NCBI GenBank assembly: GCA_035573715.1
Contig: DATLZZ010000003.1
Coordinates: 186,001 to 250,000 of the forward strand
DNA from: JACPRL01 sp035573715
GTDB lineage: Bacteria > Acidobacteriota > Terriglobia > Acidiferrales > 2-02-FULL-67-57
DNA length: 64,000 nucleotides
Direction of reading: 5' to 3'
The position numbers were made by a program, and so were the translations under genes. Positions within the stretch are counted from its first letter, which is position 1; every line of letters begins with the position of its first letter. The notes beneath the pieces were generated by a model. That model was not told the DNA's origin and did no database searches. It was given only the letters and a program-made list of their open reading frames with translations. Below are positions 9,579 through 18,093 of the stretch, piece after piece.

Positions 9579-9610
9579 AATCTCAGATTTGAATTTTCAA
9601 ATCTGAGATT
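9579..9610. terminator. Perfect 15-bp inverted repeat between convergent operons
   Basis: Arms 9579-9593 and 9596-9610 are exact reverse complements separated by only two T residues. It lies directly after the urate oxidase stop and before the stop of the convergent BtpA-like gene, the position of a bidirectional terminator. The stem is AT-rich and there is no strong T-tract on the plus strand, so function as a terminator is inferred from position. Confidence 0.6.
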
Positions 9611-9624
9611 TGAGATCCCACCGA

Positions 9625-10515
9625 CTAAGCGCGGGCGGCGGCGGCCTCGCGCACCGAGCGCACGAGGTCCATGAAGCGGCGGACCCGCTGGACGTCGACC
9701 GGGTTTTCCATCACGCCGTCTTTCTTCAAACTGGAGCCGACGATGACGCCGTCGGCGTGCTGGAGGAAGGCGGCGATGTTCGATTCATTCGAGCCGCTGC
9801 CGACCAGAATCGGCCGGGTGGCCCGCCGGCGGGCTTCGGCGACTTTGGCGACCTCGGGCGCCGCGCCGGTCATTCGCCCCGTAACAATCAGCGCATCGGC
9901 GCCGTAGAATTCGCACCACTCGATGTGGGTGGCGAGGTCGAGGCCGGGAAAGGCGACCGAGTGTTTCTTGTCCACGTCGGCGAAGATGTGGATGTCTTCG
10001 GCATAAAGCTCCTTGCGCTTGCGGAAGAGGTCGGCGGCGCAGCCGTGGTCGAGCTCGCCCGTGTCCCACAGCCGCGCGCCGGTGAGGATGCAGACGCGGA
10101 TGAAGCGGGCGCGGGCGGCGACGGCAATCGACAGGCACACCACGCCGCCGTTGTGGATGACGTTGATGCCGGTGGGGAGGGGAAAGCTCTTGACGACCTC
10201 CGCGGCGGCGACGGCCTGGGCGGTCATGGCCTCGGGCTTGACGTCGCCGCCGACGTAGTAGGGCCAGTCCCACATGTTTTCGACGATGAGGCCATTGACG
10301 CCACCCTGGACAAGAGCTTCGGCGTCCCACAGCGCCTTGTCGATGATGGTCTGCATGCCGTAGCCGGAGTAGCCGGGTGCGCCCGGCAGCGGCCACAGAT
10401 GCACCATGCCGATCACCGGCTTGGGCACGCCGAACAAGTCGGCGAGCGACTTGAGGCGAGGGCGTTCCATCTCCTGCTTCCACTTCGGCTTCGGTTCCAC
10501 GATGACCTCACGCAA
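9625..10515 (-). CDS. BtpA/SgcQ family TIM-barrel protein
   Basis: 296 residues if the TTG at 10515 is used (it overlaps the stop of the upstream kinase gene); an ATG at 10470 has an AGGAG directly abutting it, too close to be ideal, so the start is uncertain. The family signature KPVIGMVHLWPLPGAPGYSG is near the N-terminus, followed by GGVNGLIVENM, FADVDKKHS, ADALIVTGRMTG, ILVGSGS and DGVIVGSSLKKDG, a barrel with a phosphate-binding C-terminal end. BtpA was named for photosystem I stability in cyanobacteria; SgcQ relatives sit in sugar operons. No photosynthesis genes are near. The upstream PfkB kinase suggests a role on a phosphorylated sugar or nucleoside, but the reaction is unknown. Confidence 0.82.
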   Translation of the reverse strand: MREVIVEPKPKWKQEMERPRLKSLADLFGVPKPVIGMVHLWPLPGAPGYSGYGMQTIIDKALWDAEALVQGGVNGLIVENMWDWPYYVGGDVKPEAMTAQAVAAAEVVKSFPLPTGINVIHNGGVVCLSIAVAARARFIRVCILTGARLWDTGELDHGCAADLFRKRKELYAEDIHIFADVDKKHSVAFPGLDLATHIEWCEFYGADALIVTGRMTGAAPEVAKVAEARRRATRPILVGSGSNESNIAAFLQHADGVIVGSSLKKDGVMENPVDVQRVRRFMDLVRSVREAAAARA

Positions 10516-11530
10516 TCGCGGCTGAACCGGTGCGGTTCAGCTCTGGGGCCAATTCCTCCAAAACACGGGCTCGCGCGGCGTCCCACTGGCCCGGCAGCCG
10601 GCTCGATTGCAGCAACTCCACAACGCGAGCCATCGTCGGGGCCTGGGCGCCGACGACGGCGGCGGTGAGCGCGCCGGCGGCATTGGCGAGCACCGCGGCT
10701 TCCGGCCAGCTCCAGCCGCGCAGCCGCGCCCGCAGCAGCGCCGCGGTGAAAACATCGCCGGCCCCGGTGGTGTCGGCGGCCTCGACGCTGAAGGCCGGGA
10801 CCTGCACCCACTCGCCGCGCTCGCGAAGCCAGCAGCCCTCGGCGCCCCTCTTCACCACCACCTGGCGGGCGCCGGCGGCGGCGAGCGCTTGGCAGGCGCT
10901 GCGCACATCGTCGCGGCCGGTGAGTCTGCGGGCTTCATCGCCGGCGGCGATGAGGATATCGAGTTGGGGAGCGGCTTGCAAGATTGCCTGGGGGGTCTGG
11001 CGGCTGGGGTTGCAGCCGACGTCGAGCGAAGTCGGGAGGCCGCGCTGGCGGGCCTCGGCGAGGAGGCGACCCACAGCTTCAGCGCCGGAGGGAGTGAGCA
11101 GCGAGTAGCCGACGAGGTGAAGGGCGGCGACGCCCTCCCAGGGGCGGCTGTCGGGCGGCAGAGCGACCTCCTCGTTGGCGCCGCGGGCGCCGAAGATGGT
11201 GCGCTGGCCGTCGGGGTTGACGGCGATGAAGATGAGCCCGGTGGGGAGGGTGTCGGGACGGGAGACGAAGGCGGTGTCGACCCCTTCGCGCTCCAGCGCC
11301 CGCAGGGCGAACTCCCCGAACCAGTCGCGCCCCGCCGAGCCCAGCAGCCGTACCGGCGTCCTCCAGCGCGCCAGCGCCAGGGCGGTGTTGGCGCCCACGC
11401 CGCCGAGGTGGAACTCCAGCGCGGCAGACATCGAGTCGCCGCCCACCAGCAGCGGCGACTCCAGCCGCCCCACCACGTCCACGGTGATGTCGCCGAGGAC
11501 GAGGATTTTTCCGCTTTGGTTCTCAGTCAT
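10508..11530 (-). CDS. PfkB-family carbohydrate/nucleoside kinase
   Basis: 340 residues. Ribokinase-like fold: ILVLGDITVDVV at the N-terminus, the substrate-binding GGVGANTALALARW (about residue 43), and the C-terminal signature DTTGAGDVFTAALL (about residue 256) with the anion hole and catalytic Asp. It should transfer a phosphate from ATP to a sugar or nucleoside hydroxyl; the sequence alone does not fix the substrate. It overlaps the upstream cytochrome gene by 8 nt and the downstream BtpA-like gene by up to 8 nt, so the three are probably translated from one message. Confidence 0.88.
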   Translation of the reverse strand: MTENQSGKILVLGDITVDVVGRLESPLLVGGDSMSAALEFHLGGVGANTALALARWRTPVRLLGSAGRDWFGEFALRALEREGVDTAFVSRPDTLPTGLIFIAVNPDGQRTIFGARGANEEVALPPDSRPWEGVAALHLVGYSLLTPSGAEAVGRLLAEARQRGLPTSLDVGCNPSRQTPQAILQAAPQLDILIAAGDEARRLTGRDDVRSACQALAAAGARQVVVKRGAEGCWLRERGEWVQVPAFSVEAADTTGAGDVFTAALLRARLRGWSWPEAAVLANAAGALTAAVVGAQAPTMARVVELLQSSRLPGQWDAARARVLEELAPELNRTGSAAIA

Positions 11531-14249
11531 CGCGGCTGCCGGAAGCGTCGGTGGCCTTGGCCGCCGGGGCGCGGGAGTACTGAGCGGCGGGCGGGCGGCG
11601 CGCGGGGCGCAACGGCACGGACTCGTGCTCGTGGATGGGTTGGCGCTCGGTGTTGGCCTCGGGGTGCTGGCGCAGATAGGGATTCATCAGCGACGGCGCC
11701 AGCTCTTCCGTCTTGAAGCGGAGGTAGCGGACTTCGTGCTGATTCGCCAACTCGGGTTGCTCGAGCGCGGTGTAGCAGAGCATGAGGTTGTAGTGGGCGT
11801 CGAGGTCTTCCGGATCGATCGTCAGAGTCTGCTGGAATTCCTGAATCGCTTCGGGTAAGCGGCGCAGGCGGAACAGGATGCGCCCCAGGTCGTTGCGCAC
11901 CACGCGGTCGCGAGGGAACCGGGCGGCGACGCTGCGCAGGTGTTGCAGGGCTTCTTCCAGCCGGCCTTCGGATTGCAGCACTCGCGCGTAGAAGTAGTTG
12001 GCGGGGCCGAAGTCCGGCTTGAGCTGCAAAGCTTTTTCGAGCACTTCGCGGGCGGTGGGGAAGTCGCCGGTTTCCAGGTGCACGCGGCCGATGTTGGTCC
12101 ACAGGTCGGGCCGCGAAGGCTGCAATTCAGCCGCGCGGCGGAAGGCGGCTTCCGCGCGGCCCCAATCGGCCTGCGCCAGCAGCCCGATGCCGTAGTCGTT
12201 CCACGACTCCCAGTCGGCGGGCTCGGCGGCGATCTGCGCCGCCGCGAGCTTCTCCCTCATCGGAACCACGCGCACCGTGACCGAGTCTTCCGCCACGGTC
12301 ACGATGGGCAGCTCGGGCGTGTGCTTCAGCTTGCCGGAAACGCCCGAGGTGTCGCCGGTGAAGACCCAGCGGCCGTCGTCGTAGTGCGGGCTGACGGCCG
12401 GATTCGGCTCGCTCGGGTCGCGCACGCCGGCGAAGGAGAACTGGGTGTTCCACCAGGAAAACTTCCGGTAGCAGAGCCGCGCGCGCAGCTGGATTTCCTT
12501 GCCGGCGTTTTTGGGAACGCGGAGGCGGTAGCGGACGGTGTCGGCGGCGCCGGGCGGGATGAGCCGCTGGTAGACCAGCGACCGGCCGGCCCAGGCGTTG
12601 CGCTTGTTGATGGGGTTGCTGCGCGCGTCGACCAGGAGCGTCTGGTAGAAGTGGGCGTTCTTTTCGACGGGGCCTTTGCCGTCGTCTTCCACGCGGCCGC
12701 TCCAGAAAATCGGCTGGCCGGTCTCGTCGGTGGCCAGAAGCTCGAGCCAGACGTCGAAGGCGTCGTTGGTGCCGCCGGGGAAGAGGTGGCCGAGCTTGCG
12801 GGTGCGCACGACGACGTCGAGCCGAACCGACTCGCCGGCGCGCACCACCGGCGCCCCGCGATGCAGCGGGGCCTGGAGCGAGCCGGACTCGGATTCGAGC
12901 GCAAAGATTTCCACGCTGACGATGTCGTCCTTGAGAAAGCTCTCGGTGGTCTTGAGCTGCACGGCGTCCTGGTTGGCGACCGGCAGGGCGGTGTTGGCGG
13001 CGGGGAAGCGGTGGGAATGGACGGCGCCGCCGTGGTTGCCGAGGTCGTTCGAGGGAGCCAGCGGCATGTGGCAATCGACGCAATTCTGCGGCTGGGGCGG
13101 GTAATAGAAGGCGCGGGCGCCCTGGCCGGAGACGCCGCTCTGCTGCCAGGCGTCGTATTCGTTGAACCCGCGGAACCAGCGGTAGTGGTTGACGGCGACG
13201 TCGAGGTGGACCTTGTGGCACGACGAGCAGAACTCGGCCGGTTGCGCGCGCACGAAGGGCTTGAGGAAGGCGCGGCGGTGGGGCTCCGGGTCGACCTTGA
13301 CCAGAAAATCATGCACCCAGCGCACCGCGGCGTTCTTGCTCGCCGCCAGCTCGTGCAGCGGCGGCACTTCATGGACGTAGTCGCCCTGGCCCATGGTGGA
13401 TTTCACCGCCACGATGGAGTGGCACCCGACGCAGCCGATGCCGGCCTGGGTTTCCGGGCGGTGGAGGTTTTCTTTGATGGGCGTGTCCATCATTCCGCTG
13501 AAGAGCACGGCGGGGTCGTGGCAGCCGCCGCACCACTTCGAGGGCCGCGGGCCGACCACCTCCTGCATGTACTCAATGCTCTTGCGGTACCACTGGTTGT
13601 TGAAGGAGGCGAAGCGGTGGGCGGAGCTTTGCCATTGCTGGTAGATGTCGGCGTGGCACCGCTGGCAGGAGTCCGAGCCCATGAAGTATTCGCCCGCGAT
13701 GAGGCCGCCGTGGGCGGTCTGCGCCGAGCTGGGGAAGAAGGGGCCGCGCGGGCCGTCGCCTTCTTCGTCCATCGAGGCGGGGGCGAGAGGCGGATTCTGA
13801 ATCCGATACTGGCTTCGCCAGCGAAGCTCGCGGACTGACCAGAGGCCGGCACAGAGGACGGCGAGGAGGACGATGACGGCCGGGTAAGCGGCGGCGGCGA
13901 CGCGCAGCTTCGGGCGGAGCCAGGCGGCGAGGAGAATGACGAGGCCGGCGGCGGTGAGAGCGATGTGGAGCCAGAGGACGGGCCGGTAGGCGCGCAGCGC
14001 CCCCGTGATAAGCAGGACGAGGCCGGTGGCGGCGCCGGCCAGCAGCAGCCCGCGGCCGATTAGCCGCTCGAGACTCGCCGTGCGCAGCCCGCGGCGGAAC
14101 TCCATCCCGCCCGCCACCGCGAACGCCACGCCGGCGACCAGGTGCAGCAGCGTGACGAAAAGGCGGTCCAGCGTCGGCGTCGGCCAGGCGTACGAGTACA
14201 CCCCCGACACCGCCAGAACCACCAGGAGAGTCAGATAGACCTTGCCCAT
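11523..14249 (-). CDS. Membrane-anchored pentaheme cytochrome c with TPR tail
   Basis: 908 residues from ATG 14249; a TTG at 14321 with AGGA upstream would add 24 residues and cannot be excluded. The N-terminal 170 residues hold about five membrane helices. Then come five CxxCH haem-binding motifs (CQRCH, CGGCH, CVGCH, CSSCH, CVDCH), spread over about 200 residues, as in cytochrome c-554-like multihaem proteins. A beta-rich region follows, and the last 220 residues contain at least four TPR repeats (for example PDLWTNIGRVHLETGDFPTA). The haem part is expected on the outer side of the inner membrane. Electron donor and acceptor are unknown. It heads a coupled operon with a PfkB kinase and a BtpA-like protein, an association I cannot explain. 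Confidence 0.85.
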   Translation of the reverse strand: MGKVYLTLLVVLAVSGVYSYAWPTPTLDRLFVTLLHLVAGVAFAVAGGMEFRRGLRTASLERLIGRGLLLAGAATGLVLLITGALRAYRPVLWLHIALTAAGLVILLAAWLRPKLRVAAAAYPAVIVLLAVLCAGLWSVRELRWRSQYRIQNPPLAPASMDEEGDGPRGPFFPSSAQTAHGGLIAGEYFMGSDSCQRCHADIYQQWQSSAHRFASFNNQWYRKSIEYMQEVVGPRPSKWCGGCHDPAVLFSGMMDTPIKENLHRPETQAGIGCVGCHSIVAVKSTMGQGDYVHEVPPLHELAASKNAAVRWVHDFLVKVDPEPHRRAFLKPFVRAQPAEFCSSCHKVHLDVAVNHYRWFRGFNEYDAWQQSGVSGQGARAFYYPPQPQNCVDCHMPLAPSNDLGNHGGAVHSHRFPAANTALPVANQDAVQLKTTESFLKDDIVSVEIFALESESGSLQAPLHRGAPVVRAGESVRLDVVVRTRKLGHLFPGGTNDAFDVWLELLATDETGQPIFWSGRVEDDGKGPVEKNAHFYQTLLVDARSNPINKRNAWAGRSLVYQRLIPPGAADTVRYRLRVPKNAGKEIQLRARLCYRKFSWWNTQFSFAGVRDPSEPNPAVSPHYDDGRWVFTGDTSGVSGKLKHTPELPIVTVAEDSVTVRVVPMREKLAAAQIAAEPADWESWNDYGIGLLAQADWGRAEAAFRRAAELQPSRPDLWTNIGRVHLETGDFPTAREVLEKALQLKPDFGPANYFYARVLQSEGRLEEALQHLRSVAARFPRDRVVRNDLGRILFRLRRLPEAIQEFQQTLTIDPEDLDAHYNLMLCYTALEQPELANQHEVRYLRFKTEELAPSLMNPYLRQHPEANTERQPIHEHESVPLRPARRPPAAQYSRAPAAKATDASGSRDD

Positions 14250-14345
14250 CGGCAGCGCCCCGGTCGCCGCGAGAAAAGCGTACTCTAGCACTGCCGCCCG
14301 AAAATGGGTAGGCTGAGACAAACGCTATGTCCTGCCAACGCCCCC

Positions 14346-14481
14346 GTGCGGTTTTTGCGGTTTTGCCGTTGTCCCGGAACCTCCCAAAAAAGACAACCAA
14401 AAAATAAACAACCGCAAAAACCGCAAAAACCGCAGAAACCGTAGACAAACGGTGCCGGGAGCGAGTATGGAAAGGAGTGGC
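14346..14481 (+). repeat. Dispersed palindromic repeat, copy A
   Basis: About 136 bp. The left arm has tandem TTTTTGCGG units and GTTGTC, the right arm GACAAC and tandem CCGCAAAAA units, so the strand can fold into a long hairpin around a loop containing GGAACCTCCC. It ends in a conserved flank CCGGGAGCGAGTATGGAA followed by a GGAGTGGC-like end. The reverse complement of 37770-37925 aligns with it throughout, with short indels. Confidence 0.8.
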
Positions 14482-14846
14482 CGGCCAGAGGTCTGTCCGA
14501 AGCCTCGCTCGCAGGACAACGAGAATCGAAATTGGAGGAGCGAAACTCGGAGGACGATTCAGCCCCCGCCGCCGGGCCAAGCCCGCGCGGGTAGGGCCCT
14601 TGGCCGGTTCGGCTCCGCTCCGGGTCAGCGGGTAAGCTCTTTGACAATTGAAGGAGGGAAGGCGGCGGTAAAGCAGCTCCCTCGCCTGCCCTCCGACCTG
14701 TCGGGGACAGGCTCGGGATTACGCGCGTAGAAGAGGGACGGGTGCGCTGCCGCTCCGGCGCCGAGCCTTTGATCGCGTTCGGCCCGCCTGAGACACAAGT
14801 GCGGATATCGGCGACGAGACTTCGCGGGAGTAGCCCATGTTGCGGG

Positions 14847-14875
14847 TTGCAGGCGCGAGGGCGATGCCATAGAAT
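14847..14875 (+). promoter_or_regulatory. Candidate sigma-70 promoter of the FG-GAP gene
   Basis: TTGCAG (14847-14852), 17-bp spacer, TAGAAT (14870-14875), 13 nt before the ATG at 14889. The -10 is good, the -35 matches only its first three bases. Confidence 0.35.
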
Positions 14876-14888
14876 CGCTTTCTTTTCA

Positions 14889-16610
14889 ATGAGAAGCGTT
14901 TTGAGCCAATTCGTCGTTTTGTTGCTGGCGTTAAGCTGCGTTTTCGCTCCGACGGCGGGCGCGCAGAATAGCGCGGTGGGGCGCGGGGTGACGTTCGTGA
15001 ACGCCGCGGCGCTGGCGGGGCTGCGGTGGACGCACTACAACGGCGCGTCGCCGGAGAAGTACGTGCTGGAGACGATGGGCTCGGGCGCGGCGTTTCTCGA
15101 CTACAACAACGACGGTTGGCTCGACATTTATTTGGTGAACGGCGGCGGGGTGCCCGGTCATCCGCCGGCCGCGCCGGTGCGCAACGCGCTCTATCGCAAT
15201 CGCGGCGATGGAACTTTTGTCGAGGCGACCGCAGCGGCGGGCGTGGGCGGCAACGGCCACTACGGCATGGCCGTGGCCGCGGGAGATTACGACAACGATG
15301 GCTGGACTGATCTCTACGTCACGGCGTTCGGGCGCAACGTTCTCTACCGCAACCGCGGCGACGGAACTTTTGAAGACGCGACCGAACGCGCCGGCGTGGC
15401 CGGGAGCGGCTGGAGCTCGAGCGCGGCGTGGCTCGACTACGACCGCGACGGGCGGCTGGACCTGTTCGTGGCGCGCTACGTCGACTATGCCTTCGAGCGC
15501 AACGTCATCTGCGGCGACCCGGCGCGCGGCATCCGCGCCTACTGCCATCCGGACATTTACGACGGCGTCACGAGCCTGCTCTACCACAACAACGGCGACG
15601 GGACGTTCAGCGACGCGAGCAAGTCGAGCGGCATCGCCTCGCAAATCGGCAAGGGGCTGGGCGTGGTGGCGGCGGACTTCGATGGCGACGGCTGGATCGA
15701 CCTCTACGTGGCCAACGATTCGGTGCGCAACTTTCTCTTCCGCAATCAGGGCAAGGGCACGTTCAAGGAAATCGGCATTGCCAGCGGCGTGGCGCTCGAT
15801 GAGGGCGGGCGCCCGCAGGCTGGCATGGGCACCGCCGCCGGCGACTACGACGGCGACGGCCGGCTCGACATCATCGTCACCAACCTCGACCGCGAATACA
15901 ACGCGCTCTATCGCAACGCGGGCGCATTCTTCGCCGACATGAGCTTTCCGACCGGGTTCGCGCCGCCCAGCATTCCGCTGGTCGGCTGGGGCACGGAGTT
16001 TTTTGATTTCGACAACGACGGCGACCTCGACATCCTGGTCGCCAACGGGCACGTCATCGACAACATCGAAAAGTTTCGCGCCGGGCAGACTTATCCCCAG
16101 GCCAAGCTGCTGTTTGAAAATTTGGGCGACCGCTTTCGCGAAGTGGCGGCACGCCACGGTGCGGCGCTGGCCAAGCCCGAAGTCAGCCGCGGCGCCGCCT
16201 TTGGCGACTACGACAACGACGGCGACGTTGACGTGCTGGTGCTGAACCTCGGCGGCGCGCCCAGCTTGCTGCGCAACGACGGCGGCAACCGCAACAACTG
16301 GCTCTCGCTCGCGCTCGAAGGCACCAAGAGCCCGCGGCAGGCCGTCGGGGCGCTAGTGCGCGTGCAAGTTGGCGCACGCACGCTGACCCGCTACGTTGCC
16401 GGTGGCGGAAGTTATCTTTCCGCCAGTGACACGCGGGTGCATCTCGGCCTGGGGCGCGCGGCGCGCGCCGAGCGCATTGAAATCCGCTGGCCGAGCGGCG
16501 CCAGCGAAGTGCTGGAAAACGTGGCGGCGGGGAAATTCTATCGCGTGCGGGAAGGCAGCGGAATTGTGAACGCTCGCGCGCCTGCGGCGGCGAAAGCTAA
16601 GGGCGAGTAG
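14889..16610 (+). CDS. Exported FG-GAP/VCBS repeat protein with ASPIC-UnbV domain (CRTAC1-like)
   Basis: 573 residues from ATG 14889; residues 1-25 are a signal peptide ending APTAGAQN. Seven calcium-binding repeats follow with the pattern DYxNDGxxDLYV (for example DYNNDGWLDIYLVNG, DYDRDGRLDLFVARY, DFDGDGWIDLYVAND, DFDNDGDLDILVANG), predicting a beta-propeller like that of integrin alpha chains. The C-terminal 110 residues are an ASPIC/UnbV domain (GALVRVQVG, YLSASDTRVHLGLG, EIRWPSG). Proteins of this architecture are abundant in Acidobacteriota and Planctomycetes-like bacteria; their function at the surface is unknown. The stop overlaps the convergent TPR gene by 14 nt. Confidence 0.9.
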   Translation: MRSVLSQFVVLLLALSCVFAPTAGAQNSAVGRGVTFVNAAALAGLRWTHYNGASPEKYVLETMGSGAAFLDYNNDGWLDIYLVNGGGVPGHPPAAPVRNALYRNRGDGTFVEATAAAGVGGNGHYGMAVAAGDYDNDGWTDLYVTAFGRNVLYRNRGDGTFEDATERAGVAGSGWSSSAAWLDYDRDGRLDLFVARYVDYAFERNVICGDPARGIRAYCHPDIYDGVTSLLYHNNGDGTFSDASKSSGIASQIGKGLGVVAADFDGDGWIDLYVANDSVRNFLFRNQGKGTFKEIGIASGVALDEGGRPQAGMGTAAGDYDGDGRLDIIVTNLDREYNALYRNAGAFFADMSFPTGFAPPSIPLVGWGTEFFDFDNDGDLDILVANGHVIDNIEKFRAGQTYPQAKLLFENLGDRFREVAARHGAALAKPEVSRGAAFGDYDNDGDVDVLVLNLGGAPSLLRNDGGNRNNWLSLALEGTKSPRQAVGALVRVQVGARTLTRYVAGGGSYLSASDTRVHLGLGRAARAERIEIRWPSGASEVLENVAAGKFYRVREGSGIVNARAPAAAKAKGE

Positions 16611-18024
16611 TGCGCGCGCGGCGCGCTTCAGCTTCGGCGCGCTGCTTTCGGGCTTCTTCCAGGTTGCCTGTTTTTTCCAGAACGTCGGCGAGCGCGAGCC
16701 GCAACTCGACGTCGGCGGGCTCGAGCTCGACCGCGCGGCGCAGGTGCGCCAGCGCGCGCTCGGTCTCGCCGTGCTTCACCGCCAGCCGCGCCAGCGCTGC
16801 GTAGGCGTCGGCGTAGTCGGCCAGGCCGATGACTCGCTCGTAAGCCGCGGCGGCTTTGTCATCTTGCCCGAGCCGCTCCCAGCACAACGCTTCGAGAAAG
16901 TGATACGCCGGCTCGAAACGTTTCCTTTCCGAGGCCGCCTGCGCGCTGGCGAGCGCCGCCTGGTACTCACGGCGCAGAAAGAGAATCTGCCCGCGGCGGT
17001 AGTAGGCGAGGTCGTTGGCGGGATCGAGCGCCAGGATTTCTCGCAGCTTGGCATCGGCGTCCTCGAGCCGATCCTGCTCCAGCAGTTGCCGGACGTCGTT
17101 GTGGAAGGCGGCGACGCGGCGGGCGCGCTGGCGGTGATCCAGCGCCGCCGCGCTGCGGCGTTCATGTTCGGTCAGCAACGCCGAGCCTTCTTTGCTGCGC
17201 CCCATTCGACTCAGCAACGTGCCCAGCGCGTAGAGCGCTTCGAGGTTATCCGGCGCCAGCGCCACCGCTTTGCGAAGCGCCTCTTCGGCTTTCGCCAGCT
17301 CGCCCAGCCGCGCCAGCGACGTCCCGAGCTGATACTGCACGCCGGCGTCCTCGGGCAGCAGCCGTGCCGCGGCTTCGAGATGCGCCCGCGCTTTCTCGTG
17401 CTCACCCCGGCGGTTGCCAAGCAGCCCGAGGTTGTAGTGCGCGACGCCGGACTCCGGCCGGCGCGCGAGCACTTGCTGGAAAAGCGGCTCGGCTTCGTCA
17501 TACTTTTCCTGTGCCAACAGAGCCACGCCGAGCTCGCCCAGCCCGACAACATCCTGCGGTTTCAAGCGCAGATAGTGGCGCAGGTGGGCTTCGGCGCGGG
17601 CGTGGTCGCCCTCTTCTTCCGCGATGCGGCCGCGCAGGAAGTGCGTCTCCGCGTAGTCCGGCCGTGCGCGCTCCAACGCCGTCAGCGTTTCTTGCGCGTC
17701 GTGGAACCGTTGCAGTTGCGCCTGCAGGACAGCCAGCCGCGCGTAAGCCTGCGGCTCATTCGGTGCCAGTGCGATGGCTCGTCGGAGCTGTGCGATGGCG
17801 TCGGCCGGCTTGCCGCGCCGCGCCAGCACTTCTCCCAGTTCATAGCGCAGCCGGGCGTCGCCGGGCTCGAGCCGCGCGGCGGCGCTGAACGCGACTTCGG
17901 CTTCTTCCAGTTGATTCGCCGCCAGCGCCCTCAGCCCGCGCTCCACCAGCTCCGCGACGGAATTCGGCGTCGCGGCCGGAGCCTGGATCAGCGCCAGGGC
18001 AAACAGGATGGGGGGCACGAGCAC
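16597..18024 (-). CDS. Exported TPR repeat protein
   Basis: 475 residues if GTG 18024 is the start. That codon opens a signal-peptide-like stretch (VLVPPILFALALIQAPAA) and lies downstream of the terminator at 18040-18070; the longer TTG start at 18078 would sit upstream of that hairpin. The rest is about eleven TPR units (for example DARLRYELGEVLARRGKPADA, AHYNLGLLGNRRGEHEKARAH with the usual Gly/Ala spacing), implying a superhelical protein-binding scaffold. It converges on the FG-GAP/ASPIC gene; FG-GAP and TPR proteins are often found together in acidobacterial genomes, so a shared surface role is possible. No catalytic domain is present. Confidence 0.78.
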   Translation of the reverse strand: MLVPPILFALALIQAPAATPNSVAELVERGLRALAANQLEEAEVAFSAAARLEPGDARLRYELGEVLARRGKPADAIAQLRRAIALAPNEPQAYARLAVLQAQLQRFHDAQETLTALERARPDYAETHFLRGRIAEEEGDHARAEAHLRHYLRLKPQDVVGLGELGVALLAQEKYDEAEPLFQQVLARRPESGVAHYNLGLLGNRRGEHEKARAHLEAAARLLPEDAGVQYQLGTSLARLGELAKAEEALRKAVALAPDNLEALYALGTLLSRMGRSKEGSALLTEHERRSAAALDHRQRARRVAAFHNDVRQLLEQDRLEDADAKLREILALDPANDLAYYRRGQILFLRREYQAALASAQAASERKRFEPAYHFLEALCWERLGQDDKAAAAYERVIGLADYADAYAALARLAVKHGETERALAHLRRAVELEPADVELRLALADVLEKTGNLEEARKQRAEAEARRARTTRP

Positions 18025-18030
18025 GGCCCG

Positions 18031-18070
18031 ACAAAAGTAAACCCGCCGCCCCTGGCGGGGCAAGCGGGTT
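18031..18070 (-). terminator. Intrinsic terminator of the TonB receptor gene
   Basis: Arms AACCCGC (18040-18046) and GCGGGTT (18064-18070) enclose a second stem GCCCC/GGGGC (18048-18052 with 18057-18061). Read on the minus strand, the hairpin is followed by TTTACTTTTG, a T-rich tail. It begins 24 nt after the receptor stop codon. Confidence 0.7.
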
Positions 18071-18093
18071 GGAAGCAAATCTGGGGTGTCGGC

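Larger units (their letters stand above)
14250..14888. other. Gene-free gap with palindromic repeat copy A and a promoter
   Basis: 639 bp between two divergent genes. It contains the TTTTGCGG-rich repeat (14346-14481) and, close to the right-hand gene, a plausible sigma-70 promoter. ORFs crossing the repeat encode low-complexity Arg-Phe-Leu strings and are not credible genes. I see nothing recognisable in 14490-14840. Confidence 0.6.

Noticed and set aside
11940..13838. 632-codon plus-strand frame opposite the pentahaem cytochrome gene
   Set aside because: Low-complexity Val/Ala/Gly/Arg translation; the minus strand has five CxxCH motifs and TPR repeats.
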